Part shown: positions 1 to 7,777 of the stretch, piece by piece
Numbering within the stretch: position 1 is the first letter of the stretch
How the letters are laid out: the number at the start of each line of letters is the position of its first letter
DNA from: Ruminococcus sp.
GTDB lineage: Bacteria > Bacillota_A > Clostridia > Oscillospirales > Ruminococcaceae
Direction: 5' to 3'
DNA: 38,822 nucleotides
Assembly: GCF_024684275.1 (NCBI RefSeq)
Contig: NZ_JAIKXF010000016.1
Span: forward strand, 1 to 38,822
Program-made: the position numbers and the translations under genes
Notes under the pieces: generated by a model
Databases searched by the model: none
Seen by the model: the letters and a program-made list of their open reading frames with translations, nothing else
What the model was told of the DNA's origin: nothing

Positions 1-131
1 CTCTCAACCGCACTATCAGAGGCAAGCTCACAAAGATCTCCACACCTGATTCAAAGATCGAGGTATGGATCGTTCCTACAAACGAGGAGCTCCTTATCGC
101 AAGAGATACACTCGCTCTCATTTCTAAGTAA
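1..131 (+). CDS. ackA: Acetate kinase, C-terminal fragment
   Basis: This is the last 42 codons of a gene that begins before the window; the reading frame starts at base 3 and ends with TAA at 129-131. The tail contains [16 protein letters not shown], which matches the conserved C-terminus of acetate kinases, preceded by a RGKLTKIST segment. Acetate kinase makes ATP and acetate from acetyl phosphate, the last step of the acetate-forming branch in fermenting anaerobes, and acts in the cytosol. A strong terminator follows 32 bases after the stop. The catalytic core is outside the window, so identity rests on the tail alone. Confidence 0.85.
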   Translation, partial: LNRTIRGKLTKISTPDSKIEVWIVPTNEELLIARDTLALISK

Positions 132-162
132 TTATATCACAAAAAACAATATAAAGCAACAT

Positions 163-198
163 AAAAACCTCGATGCACTTATCGCACCGAGGTTTTTT
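163..198 (+). terminator. Rho-independent terminator after ackA
   Basis: AAAAACCTCGATGC (163-176) pairs with GCACCGAGGTTTTT (184-197) with one mismatch and a 7-base loop, followed by T. The A-run at the 5' side means that it could also stop transcription arriving on the minus strand from the DUF3737 gene. Confidence 0.85.
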
Positions 199-317
199 AG
201 TTGTCAGTCGAGAGTTTAGAGTTGAAAGTTTCGATATCGCCTGCGGCGATACAATTTGAAAAGTGTGAGCCAATCAAGCATACTTAACTCACAACTCTCC
301 ACTCTCAACTCTTAACT
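199..317. repeat. Imperfect 32-bp inverted repeat, intergenic element
   Basis: Arms at 199-230 and 286-317 match in 24 of 32 positions when one is reverse-complemented; both are purine- or pyrimidine-biased runs of GAGAGTT-like words. A second small hairpin, TATCGCC-TGC-GGCGATA, lies inside at 235-251. No open reading frame is credible here. It looks like a non-autonomous intergenic repeat or a large transcribed hairpin between the convergent ackA and DUF3737 genes. No direct target-site duplication was recognised. Confidence 0.55.
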
Positions 318-323
318 ATAGCT

Positions 324-1163
324 TTAGCCGCAGACTATCTTTGTTCTTGTGACGTCTACGTTTTCATTTTCCATGATCAGCTCACCGATAGATTCAGCAA
401 CGATAAGTCCGCCCGAAGGATTCTTTACGCTGTCTATGCCGCCTCTTATGTCAACGCTGATATTATCAGAATACTCAAAGGCAAGTGTAGTATTTGGCAG
501 TTTGCAGTTTTTAAGCACAAGATTTTCCATGAAGCACATTCCCTGCAGGCTTTCAACAGTGCAGTTCACCAGCATGATATTGCGTGAATTCCAGCCAAAA
601 CACTTTCCCTTGATAACCGAATCATGTATGGTTACATTCTGACAGTTCCAGAAGCAGTCGCTTCCGTTGATGACAGACCTGCGTATAGTTGCATTCCTGA
701 TACCGTCAAAGGCGTTGCTGCCGTTGAGCTCAAGTCCGCATATCTCCATTCCGTCGCAGTCCATAGCAAAATAATCACCGTTTACCTTTACGCCGTCCAT
801 GCGTATATTCGCACACTTCCACAATGTTTCGCCGCCATTGGTGAATGTTACGTTTTTCAGGCTTATGCCGTTTGTATGACGGAAGCACTGAGCTGACTCA
901 ATATTGGTGTCGTAAATATTTACCTCTGTCGAATACCAGATGCCCTGCTTTGCTGTCTCGCGGATAGTGCAGTTGTTCAGCTTGACCTTTTCGCTGTACC
1001 ACACAGGGTACTTTGCGTCAATAGTACAGTCAGAAAGCTCAATATAGGCATTGTGCTTCAGCGGAGATTCTCCCTCGCCGAAAACAGTGCCTCTGATCCT
1101 CAGACCATTGCGCTGAAACAGAGCTCTTTCCCCCGAAAAATGCTCGTTAAGTATTTCTTTCAT
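324..1163 (-). CDS. DUF3737 family right-handed beta-helix protein
   Basis: A 279-residue protein with no signal peptide or membrane segment. It has the repetitive, short beta-strand pattern of a right-handed parallel beta-helix and family phrases such as GESPLKH near residue 33 and YPVWYSEKVKLNNCTI and KQGIWYSTEVNIYDTNI further on, typical of DUF3737. Members are cytosolic proteins of unknown function, so no reaction is assigned. The start ATG at 1161-1163 is chosen because GAGGAG lies 8 bases upstream; the in-frame GTG at 1172 would sit almost on top of that site. The gene is monocistronic and divergent from the sigma factor gene, with its own promoter. Confidence 0.8.
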   Translation of the reverse strand: MKEILNEHFSGERALFQRNGLRIRGTVFGEGESPLKHNAYIELSDCTIDAKYPVWYSEKVKLNNCTIRETAKQGIWYSTEVNIYDTNIESAQCFRHTNGISLKNVTFTNGGETLWKCANIRMDGVKVNGDYFAMDCDGMEICGLELNGSNAFDGIRNATIRRSVINGSDCFWNCQNVTIHDSVIKGKCFGWNSRNIMLVNCTVESLQGMCFMENLVLKNCKLPNTTLAFEYSDNISVDIRGGIDSVKNPSGGLIVAESIGELIMENENVDVTRTKIVCG

Positions 1164-1213
1164 TGATCTCACTCCTCATAAAAAATACGTTAAAAGTTGC
1201 GGTATTTTTTTAT

Positions 1214-1242
1214 AGTATAACACATATTTTTGTAAATTGCAA
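1214..1242 (-). promoter_or_regulatory. Promoter of the DUF3737 gene
   Basis: On the minus strand TTGCAA (1237-1242) is followed after 17 bp by TATACT (1214-1219). This fits a vegetative promoter reading into the DUF3737 gene. Confidence 0.65.
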
Positions 1243-1309
1243 CTGTTTTTCACTAAAGAATTGCTATTTGCATTATTCGCCGAAAAAACATTTTTAATTT
1301 ATGCAACAC

Positions 1310-1338
1310 TTTACTTATCTGCTCCGTATGTGTATAAT
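1310..1338 (+). promoter_or_regulatory. Promoter of the sigma/sensor operon
   Basis: TTTACT (1310-1315), 17 bp, TATAAT (1333-1338). The expected transcript would have a leader of about 40 bases before the sigma factor ATG. The -10 is perfect and the -35 is weak. I see no obvious ECF-type self-recognition motif, so autoregulation cannot be read from the sequence. Confidence 0.65.
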
Positions 1339-1386
1339 GAAAGCAGAACGTATACGAAATGCTTGAAGGAAAAGGGGGGTGGGACT

Positions 1387-1941
1387 ATGACCGACAAAGA
1401 TATAAAGATGCTGATAAAATCCTCATCAAATGATGGCTTCAAGGCACTTTTCAATGAGTACTGGAGCTATGTTTATACCATAGTTTTCAGTATTCTCCGC
1501 GGCATCGGCAGCAAAAACGATATTGAGGAATGCACCGCAGACGTACTCAGTGACGTAATGATGAATTACGATACCGACAACGAGGGTTCTCTTAAAGCCT
1601 ACCTCGGCACCTCGGCTAAACGGCGCGCCATCGACGTGAAGCGCTCTCTCAGCTCTCACAGGAGCGTATCCATTGAGGAGGACGAATACCTGACGCTGCG
1701 CTCCGATGAAAATATCGAAGCTGCCGCCGAAAGCTCCCACATATCCGCTTTGCTCCTGCAAAGGATAGAGGCGCTTGGAGAGCCCGATTCCACCATAATA
1801 ATACAGAAGTACTTCTATGACCGAAGCTCCGCCGAGACTGCGCGTATCCTCGGCATGAATCCCATAACCGTGAGAAGCCGTCTGAAAAGAGCACTGAAAA
1901 AGCTTAAAGGAGCTCTCACCGACTTGGACATAACGCTGTAA
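1387..1941 (+). CDS. ECF-like RNA polymerase sigma factor
   Basis: A 184-residue sigma-70 family protein of the size of ECF sigma factors. The N-terminal half (about residues 10-90) fits region 2, with a FNEYWSYVYTIVFSIL core helix; the C-terminal part (about 125-180) fits region 4, with a helix-turn-helix around SSAETARILGMNPITVRSRLKRALKKL. It would direct RNA polymerase to a specific promoter set. The start at 1387 follows a strong AAGGGGGG site; the longer in-frame reading back to 1237 runs through the promoter and is rejected. The next gene begins 12 bases after the stop and encodes a membrane protein, the usual place of an anti-sigma factor. Confidence 0.85.
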   Translation: MTDKDIKMLIKSSSNDGFKALFNEYWSYVYTIVFSILRGIGSKNDIEECTADVLSDVMMNYDTDNEGSLKAYLGTSAKRRAIDVKRSLSSHRSVSIEEDEYLTLRSDENIEAAAESSHISALLLQRIEALGEPDSTIIIQKYFYDRSSAETARILGMNPITVRSRLKRALKKLKGALTDLDITL

Positions 1942-1953
1942 AGGAGGATAAAT

Positions 1954-3609
1954 ATGAAAAGGAAATTAAGGGATATAATGCACAGCGCCGATAAAAACAC
2001 CGTTGAGCGCATTGCAGACCGCGGCAGCGCCGCCGACTCAGAGACCGCAAGCCGCATTTTCAATAAATGCCTCACCCGAATGGACAATGACGCTGAGCAT
2101 ATAGAAATGTTCACTGCCGAGACTGTCCGCAGAACTCCGAGATTTGCAGGGGCGTTCATTGCCGCAGCAAGTATATTTGTAGTTCTGGGAGCTGTTGGTC
2201 TGGCACGGAAAATCAAGGCTCCTTCTCCAAAGCCTGTAGATACTGAGCCTGTAATAGCCGCTACGGGAACTACTGTAAGCGCAACAGGCGACGAGTACAG
2301 AATAGTTGATACAACTGAGACAAAGGCTGTGACTGTATCCGCAGCAAACACAAAAGCCGCTGAAACTGCAGTAACTACTGTCACTGCTAAAAACGAGCTG
2401 TGGAAGTCTACTGTACCTGCTGTGGGTGCTTTTATAAATACGACCAATACCACCGCAGACGCTCCTAAGTCTACAGCTAAGACCACAAAAGCCCCCTCGA
2501 AAACTACCGCTGCAAATACAGTTACCACAGCTAAATCCGGCGAAAAGCACATGACTTTAGCTGAAATAGAGGAATGGGAGCGCAAGAATGCACCTTCTAC
2601 CCTTGTACGTGAAAGAGCTATCCTGAATGGCAAAATAAGCGCAGATTCGCCCCGTGTTACTCTCGCTCAGATAAAACAGATAATCACTGAGAGCTCCAGC
2701 ACAGACGAAATATACAAAAAGATACAGAATATCCAGCCCTATCCCGATGTTGAAGGCGGAAGCGGTTTTACCCTCATAGAATACTGGGTGAACGGGAACA
2801 GTGACAATTATGTTTTGCTAAGTCCCGATGGAAAAGGTGTCCAGCTTATGGATAGAGTCAGCAGAAAGGTAACAGAGGTTCTGTATACCGAGCCGCGCGT
2901 AACTACTCCCCCTGTTACAAATAAACCCGAATACGCAGGTGAAATTACTATTGATGAGGTATTGAAGCTTGCAAAGAACAGCAATGATATACAGTTCAGT
3001 GACTTCAAAAAATACTGTTCTTCTCCTGATTATTATGACACTTCACATATGAAGTTCAGGATCTCTGACCGTGAGGACTGGTATCTGAAAGTATCTGCCA
3101 ATAACGGCGGAAGCGGCGTCATATGCGGCATTGGAGACAATATTGGTCACTACCGTATGGATATTCTCACAACACCTTATGATGAAGTACTCAAAAACAT
3201 AAACGACTGGGCATACAAAGACGCTGTTATAATAGCTCCCATAGCCGGTAAAATAAGCATTGACGACGTTATACGCATTCATCAGGAAAAGGGCGAAAAT
3301 CTTGATCCTTCGGACTTTGCGGATTTTACCGACAGCAGTTTCAGACTGAATGGCAGTCACATTGTCAAGTATCGTGTAACAGACGGCGATAAATACAAGG
3401 TATCAAAAGTGAATGAGGTTTATCTTACATTGTTGTTAGGCAATGGCAGACCGCTGTTAGATGCTTCACTTCACGATCAGAACTTCATATACAAATCGCA
3501 CCTCATTAATTCACTTGATGAATTTGAATACAGAGGAACATTTATCAACTCTATCGACGGCGAACTGGAAGACACCAAAACAGGAACTTGGTTCTTGGAT
3601 AATCAATGA
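1954..3609 (+). CDS. Membrane-anchored sensor or anti-sigma candidate with triple extracytoplasmic repeat
   Basis: A 551-residue protein. Residues 1-63 are cytosolic and charged, 64-84 form one transmembrane helix, about 90-200 are a Thr/Ala/Lys-rich linker, and the rest is an outside region. That region contains three related units, each starting with a hydrophobic helix of the form VTLAQIKQII, ITIDEVLKLA or ISIDDVIRIH, followed by an aromatic-rich strand segment (near residues 231, 330 and 430). AGGAGG sits just upstream of the ATG, directly after the sigma gene. By position and topology it probably binds the sigma factor in the cytosol and senses something outside, but no known anti-sigma domain was recognised. 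The layout recalls RsgI-type sensors of cellulolytic clostridia without evident homology. Confidence 0.6.
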   Translation: MKRKLRDIMHSADKNTVERIADRGSAADSETASRIFNKCLTRMDNDAEHIEMFTAETVRRTPRFAGAFIAAASIFVVLGAVGLARKIKAPSPKPVDTEPVIAATGTTVSATGDEYRIVDTTETKAVTVSAANTKAAETAVTTVTAKNELWKSTVPAVGAFINTTNTTADAPKSTAKTTKAPSKTTAANTVTTAKSGEKHMTLAEIEEWERKNAPSTLVRERAILNGKISADSPRVTLAQIKQIITESSSTDEIYKKIQNIQPYPDVEGGSGFTLIEYWVNGNSDNYVLLSPDGKGVQLMDRVSRKVTEVLYTEPRVTTPPVTNKPEYAGEITIDEVLKLAKNSNDIQFSDFKKYCSSPDYYDTSHMKFRISDREDWYLKVSANNGGSGVICGIGDNIGHYRMDILTTPYDEVLKNINDWAYKDAVIIAPIAGKISIDDVIRIHQEKGENLDPSDFADFTDSSFRLNGSHIVKYRVTDGDKYKVSKVNEVYLTLLLGNGRPLLDASLHDQNFIYKSHLINSLDEFEYRGTFINSIDGELEDTKTGTWFLDNQ

Positions 3610-3618
3610 TATTAGCAT

Positions 3619-3649
3619 AAAAGCTGCTGTTTTTACGGCAGCTTTTTCT
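3619..3649 (+). terminator. Terminator after the sigma/sensor operon
   Basis: AAAAGCTGCTG (3619-3629) pairs with CGGCAGCTTTT (3636-3646) with a TTTTTA loop, followed by further T residues. Confidence 0.85.
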
Positions 3650-3658
3650 TTTATCGTA

Positions 3659-3687
3659 TTGACAAAGGCTCTTATTTGGGGTATAAT
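3659..3687 (+). promoter_or_regulatory. Consensus promoter of the pyridoxamine kinase gene
   Basis: TTGACA (3659-3664), exactly 17 bp, TATAAT (3682-3687): a perfect consensus vegetative promoter, lying just after the preceding terminator and giving a leader of about 30 bases. Confidence 0.85.
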
Positions 3688-3723
3688 CAAGAATTGATAA
3701 TATATATCGAAAGAATGATGAAT

Positions 3724-4566
3724 ATGAAAAAGATCGTTTCTATACAGGACATCTCCTGCTTCGGCAAATGCTCCCTGACCGTTGCACTGCCTATAATATC
3801 GGCTATGGGTATCGAAACTGCGGTAATCCCCACGGCTGTGCTGTCAACTCACACAGGCGAGGGCTTCAAGGACTATACATTCCGTGACCTTACAAGCGAT
3901 ATACCTGCTATAGCAAGGCACTGGAAAAGCATGGACTTAAAGTTTGACGCACTGTATACGGGCTATCTCGGCTCTATGGAACAGGTCCAGATTGTCTCGG
4001 ACTTCTTTGACGATTTCAGCACAGAGGATAACTATATAATCGTTGATCCCGTTCTCGGCGACGCAGGAAAGCTCTATGCAGGCTTTTCTCAGGAGTTCGT
4101 AACAGAAATGAAAAAGCTCTGCGCAAAAGCTGATTTCATTATGCCAAATATGACTGAGGTGTCTTTTCTCCTCGGTATCCCCTACACTGAAAGCTATGAC
4201 GAAGCCTATGTAAAGGACGTTCTCCGCAGACTTTCCGCTCTCGGCTGCAAAGTGCCCGTTATTACGGGAGTACATTTCGATGACGAGAAACAGGGCGCTG
4301 CCGCATATGACTCGGTGAACGACAAGTTCTACTTCTCCTTCGACAAGAACGTTAATATGCGCTTTCACGGTACGGGAGATATTTTCAGCAGCGTATTCTC
4401 GGGCGCCTGCGCTCTCGGTATGGATATTCAGCAATGCCTTGATATTGCGGTAAGATTCACTCTCGACTGCATCGAAGCAACTGTTCCGAATATGCAGGAA
4501 ACATGGTATGGAAGCTGCTTCGAGCTGTGCCTCGGAAAGCTCATAGAATACGTAAATAAAAAGTGA
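3724..4566 (+). CDS. pdxK: Pyridoxamine/pyridoxal kinase (PdxK/PdxY-like)
   Basis: A 280-residue ribokinase-fold kinase that phosphorylates pyridoxamine or pyridoxal with ATP in the vitamin B6 salvage pathway. The N-terminus KKIVSIQDISCFGKCSLTVA is characteristic of the clostridial pyridoxamine kinase family. VDPVLGDAGKLY (108-119) and the anion-hole/catalytic GTGD (216-219, base Asp219) are intact. Several ATGs lie in frame (3715, 3718, 3724); 3724 is chosen because the family begins at MKKIVSIQD and AAAGAA lies about 8 bases upstream, although this ribosome site is weak. The gene is monocistronic, between its own promoter and terminator. Confidence 0.88.
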   Translation: MKKIVSIQDISCFGKCSLTVALPIISAMGIETAVIPTAVLSTHTGEGFKDYTFRDLTSDIPAIARHWKSMDLKFDALYTGYLGSMEQVQIVSDFFDDFSTEDNYIIVDPVLGDAGKLYAGFSQEFVTEMKKLCAKADFIMPNMTEVSFLLGIPYTESYDEAYVKDVLRRLSALGCKVPVITGVHFDDEKQGAAAYDSVNDKFYFSFDKNVNMRFHGTGDIFSSVFSGACALGMDIQQCLDIAVRFTLDCIEATVPNMQETWYGSCFELCLGKLIEYVNKK

Positions 4567-4570
4567 TATC

Positions 4571-4594
4571 AGAGCAGCTTCGGCTGCTCTTTTC
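4571..4594 (+). terminator. Terminator after pdxK
   Basis: AGAGCAGC-TTCG-GCTGCTCT (4571-4590), a perfect stem with a stable UUCG tetraloop followed by TTTT. Confidence 0.9.
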
Positions 4595-4676
4595 TGTTAT
4601 TCCAGTTATTCCCTGTGATTACTGCATACAGAATCGGCAATAATATCCTCGTAATCTTTTACGGAGGATATGGCTC

Positions 4677-5450
4677 ATGGCATATAATAAAGTCGTTATC
4701 GCAGGAATAAATACCTCTGAGCTGACAGTGCTCAGGGAGGAGGAAAAAATAGCCCTGCTAAAGGAAATAAGAGCTACCGGCAGCAAGGCTGCAAGAGACA
4801 AGCTCATAAACGGTAATCTCAGGCTCGTTCTAAGCGTGATACAGCGGTTTACAGGGAGAGGCGAAGATATAGACGATCTGTTCCAGATAGGCGTTATAGG
4901 TCTTATCAAGGCTATCAACAACTTTGACCTGTCAAAGGAGGTGCGCTTCTCAACATACTGCGTACCCATGATAAGCGGTGAGCTCCGCCGTTATCTCCGC
5001 GACAGCAGCCACGTAAAGGTGAGCCGCTCTCTCCGCGATCTTGCCTACAAGGCGATACAGGCAAAAGAACGGCTGACAATAAAGCTCCAGCGAGAACCCA
5101 GAATAGAGGAAATAGCCGAGGATATAGGCGAAAAGCGAGCCGATGTGGTCATAGCTCTTGAAAGCATAAGTGATCCCGTATCTCTATATGAGCCGGTTTA
5201 CTCTGATTCAGAGGACACCCTCTACATCATGGATCAGATAAGCGACATGAACGACGTCGAAAGCCGAATGGACGAACTCACTATACGTGATGCTATCCGC
5301 GATCTCGGAGAACGCGAGCGGAATATCCTTTATCTTCGGTTTTTCTGCGGAAAAACTCAGGTTGAGGTCGCAGGCGAGATCGGCATATCTCAGGCTCAGG
5401 TCTCGCGGCTTGAAAAGACTGCTATCGAACGCATAAAAAACAGTGTGTGA
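4677..5450 (+). CDS. sigG: Sporulation sigma factor SigG
   Basis: A 257-residue sigma factor closely matching forespore-specific SigG in length and sequence. The family signature N-terminus (NKVVIAGINTSEL) is present. Region 2 contains NLRLVLSVIQRF, DDLFQIGVIGLIKAI and RFSTYCVPMISGELRRYLRD. Region 3 has VSRSLRDLAYKA, and region 4 ends with GKTQVEVAGEIGISQAQVSRL. In spore formers SigG drives late forespore genes after engulfment. Here it stands alone, without the spoIIGA-sigE genes found next to it in Bacillus and Clostridium. GGAGG lies 9 bases before the ATG at 4677. It has its own terminator and no recognisable vegetative promoter, which is consistent with compartment-specific control. Confidence 0.92.
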   Translation: MAYNKVVIAGINTSELTVLREEEKIALLKEIRATGSKAARDKLINGNLRLVLSVIQRFTGRGEDIDDLFQIGVIGLIKAINNFDLSKEVRFSTYCVPMISGELRRYLRDSSHVKVSRSLRDLAYKAIQAKERLTIKLQREPRIEEIAEDIGEKRADVVIALESISDPVSLYEPVYSDSEDTLYIMDQISDMNDVESRMDELTIRDAIRDLGERERNILYLRFFCGKTQVEVAGEIGISQAQVSRLEKTAIERIKNSV

Positions 5451-5455
5451 ACCAT

Positions 5456-5478
5456 GCTCTCCTGCGGGAGAGCTTTTT
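5456..5478 (+). terminator. Terminator after sigG
   Basis: GCTCTCC (5456-5462) pairs with GGAGAGC (5467-5473) around a TGCG loop, followed by TTTTT. Confidence 0.88.
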
Positions 5479-5500
5479 GTTATATTCTTACATTTTTCTA

Positions 5501-5529
5501 TTGATTTCGATGAGATAATAGTGTATAAT
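5501..5529 (+). promoter_or_regulatory. Promoter of the ABC transporter/GH105 operon
   Basis: TTGATT (5501-5506), 17 bp, TATAAT (5524-5529), about 65 bases before the first start codon. No clear operator palindrome or catabolite-repression site was recognised around it. Confidence 0.75.
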
Positions 5530-5594
5530 TAAATATATCAGTTTTATAGAGAAGATTACAAAAGTCATTATATTTGAGTTTGAGGTCTGAGAGT

Positions 5595-6902
5595 ATGAAA
5601 AAACTTTTCAAAGCCGCAGCTTTATGCTGCGCACTTATGCTCTCCGCCTGTTCAAGCAGAAAAAATAACTCTGTCACCGCTCCAGACGGCAAGCTGGATA
5701 AGTGTACCCTGCGCTTTTCATGGTGGGGCGGCGATGACAGACACAAAGCAACTCTGGACGCTGTCGAGCTCTGGAACAAGAAACACCCCGATATATCCAT
5801 AACCCCTGAATACGGAGGCTGGGACGGGTGGACGGAAAAGGTCTCGGCTCAGATGCGAAGCGGTACAGAGCCCGACATCATGCAGATAAACTATGACTGG
5901 CTCATCTCCATGTCAGAGGACGGCAGCAGATTCTATGATCTTGACAGTCTCACTGATTTCCTCGATCTTTCGGGATATGACGATGAGATACTGTCCTTCG
6001 GACGTATGGACGGCAGACTCAGTGCCCTCACTGTATCAGTCAGCGGCAGAAGTCTGTTCTATAATTCCGAGGTGTTCTCATCACTGGGGGCAGAATACCC
6101 GAAAACGTGGACGGAGCTGGCTGCTTTAGGAAAAAGCTTTGGAATGGAAGATATGTATCCCCTTGATCTGGATATTCAGTCCGGGGGAACTGCATGGTAT
6201 CTTGCAGTTGTTTATATTCAGCAGAAAACAGGCAGGGAGTTCATCTCCGACGACGGAAGGCTCGGCTTTACCGTCGATGACATCAGTGAAGCACTTGAAT
6301 TTTACAAAAGTCTTGAAGAGGACCACGTAATAAGAAACGTCAGGACAAGAACTGATGAGGACGGAAATGCCGCTCTTTACCAGTCATCAGAGTTCATTGA
6401 CGGCAGAGTTGCAGGTGTTCTCGAATGGGGAAGCGCTGTGGGCAAATACGAATCCGTTCTGCCTGACGGCGTTTTAGAAGCAGGTCCCCTTCTTGCTGAC
6501 GACAGCGGCAATAACAGCGGCTGGCTGATAAAGCCTACTCTGCTTTATGCTGTCTCAGGCGATACAAAATATCCCGACGAGGCTGCGGCATTTATTGACT
6601 TTCTCGTGAATGATGAGGAATGTGCAGAGCTTCTCGGTACTACACGCGGCATACCTGCTTCAGACAAAGCTGCTTCTGCTCTTGAAAAGAGCGGCAGACT
6701 GTCAGGACTTGCAAAGGAGTGTGATGATATGCTGCATAATGCCGATACAGTCACCATAAGTCCGTATATGGAGCTTCCGCGAATGAAGGAATTCTACAAT
6801 ACCGCCATAGAATCAGTATCCTACGGCACTGCCGACACGGATACTGCTGCCCGTCAGATGTACGACTCTATTACCGATCATCTGGAGAAAATAAGAAAAT
6901 GA
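5595..6902 (+). CDS. Extracellular sugar-binding lipoprotein of an ABC transporter
   Basis: A 435-residue family 1 solute-binding protein. The signal peptide ends in a lipobox LSAC with the lipidated Cys at residue 19. The mature part has the usual opening LRFSWWGGDDRHKATLDAVELW, then EPDIMQINYDW and a C-terminal PDEAAAFIDFLVNDEECAELLG. It would capture an oligosaccharide outside the membrane and deliver it to the two downstream permeases. The start at 5595 is preferred over 5574 because it begins the signal peptide and has GAGG 9 bases upstream. Its stop overlaps the next start by 4 bases. The neighbouring GH105 gene suggests that the ligand is an unsaturated pectin fragment (inference). Confidence 0.9.
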   Translation: MKKLFKAAALCCALMLSACSSRKNNSVTAPDGKLDKCTLRFSWWGGDDRHKATLDAVELWNKKHPDISITPEYGGWDGWTEKVSAQMRSGTEPDIMQINYDWLISMSEDGSRFYDLDSLTDFLDLSGYDDEILSFGRMDGRLSALTVSVSGRSLFYNSEVFSSLGAEYPKTWTELAALGKSFGMEDMYPLDLDIQSGGTAWYLAVVYIQQKTGREFISDDGRLGFTVDDISEALEFYKSLEEDHVIRNVRTRTDEDGNAALYQSSEFIDGRVAGVLEWGSAVGKYESVLPDGVLEAGPLLADDSGNNSGWLIKPTLLYAVSGDTKYPDEAAAFIDFLVNDEECAELLGTTRGIPASDKAASALEKSGRLSGLAKECDDMLHNADTVTISPYMELPRMKEFYNTAIESVSYGTADTDTAARQMYDSITDHLEKIRK

Positions 6903-7777
6903 ATACCCGAAAATACCGAAACCCCGTCGGTGTCAGCAAATACACAGGTCTGCTGCTTATATCGCCATTTATAACAGGCGCTTTGCTGTTCATCGCATAT
7001 CCCTTTGTATGCTCATTTATCATAGGACTTACCGACAGAGGCAGCTTTGCGGGCTTTGATAATTTCCGTGAAATGCTCAGCGGCAAAGACTTCGGACAGG
7101 CGGCAGGTGTTACGCTGAAATACTCAATTATACTTGTTCCGCTGAAGCTCATAGTGTCCCTGCTTGTGGCATTGCTTCTCAATACAGAGCTAAAGTACAT
7201 AGGCATATTCCGCACCATATTCTACATACCGTCTATACTTGGAGCCAATCTTGCTGTCATAATCATGTGGCAATACCTTTTTACAGCGGACGGACTTGTA
7301 AATCAGCTTCTTGAAGCTGTGGGGCTCACACCTGTAAGCTGGTACGGAGAACCAAACGCAGCCATATTCATGATAGTTCTGCTGAGACTATGGGAATTCG
7401 GCTCGACTATGGTGATATTTCTTGCGGCTCTCCGTGATATTCCACGTGAGCTGTATGAAGCAGCAAAAGTAGACGGCTGCGGAGGCTTCAGAGCATTTTT
7501 CGCCGTGACTCTGCCTCAGATAAAGAATGTTATCTTTGTCAATCTGATCTTGCAGACCATTGCGGCTATGCAGGAGTTCAGCGCTCCGTATATGCTGACA
7601 GGCGGAGCTCCTATGGGAAAAACAAGAACTATCGGTATGCTCATTTATGAAGAGATGTTCACATATGGCAGCGAAGGTATGGCAAATGCGGTATCATGGG
7701 TGCTTTTCGTGATCATCGCTGCTGTTGTGGCTCTTATTTATAAGCTGACAGAAAAAGCGAGGAGGGACGTGCTGTGA
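6899..7777 (+). CDS. Sugar ABC transporter permease (MalF type)
   Basis: A 292-residue integral membrane protein with about six transmembrane helices and the ABC permease EAA loop (ELYEAAKVDGCGGFRAF, near residue 181), which contacts the ATPase. N-terminal KYTGLLLISPFITGALLFIAYPF is typical of the MalF/UgpA branch of carbohydrate importers. The start ATG overlaps the stop of the binding-protein gene (ATGA), and its own stop overlaps the next gene, so translation is coupled. No ATPase gene lies in the operon; this class commonly shares one MsmX-like ATPase encoded elsewhere. Confidence 0.92.
   Translation: MNTRKYRNPVGVSKYTGLLLISPFITGALLFIAYPFVCSFIIGLTDRGSFAGFDNFREMLSGKDFGQAAGVTLKYSIILVPLKLIVSLLVALLLNTELKYIGIFRTIFYIPSILGANLAVIIMWQYLFTADGLVNQLLEAVGLTPVSWYGEPNAAIFMIVLLRLWEFGSTMVIFLAALRDIPRELYEAAKVDGCGGFRAFFAVTLPQIKNVIFVNLILQTIAAMQEFSAPYMLTGGAPMGKTRTIGMLIYEEMFTYGSEGMANAVSWVLFVIIAAVVALIYKLTEKARRDVL

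Noticed and set aside
1237..1386. N-terminal extension of the sigma factor from an upstream start
   Set aside because: The extension covers the -35 and -10 boxes and the ribosome site; ATG at 1387 follows a strong AAGGGGGG.
4624..4645. A SigF/SigG-like promoter before sigG (GCATA then GGCAATAATA)
   Set aside because: The two boxes are only about 8-9 bases apart, too close for a forespore sigma promoter, and no better upstream box was found.
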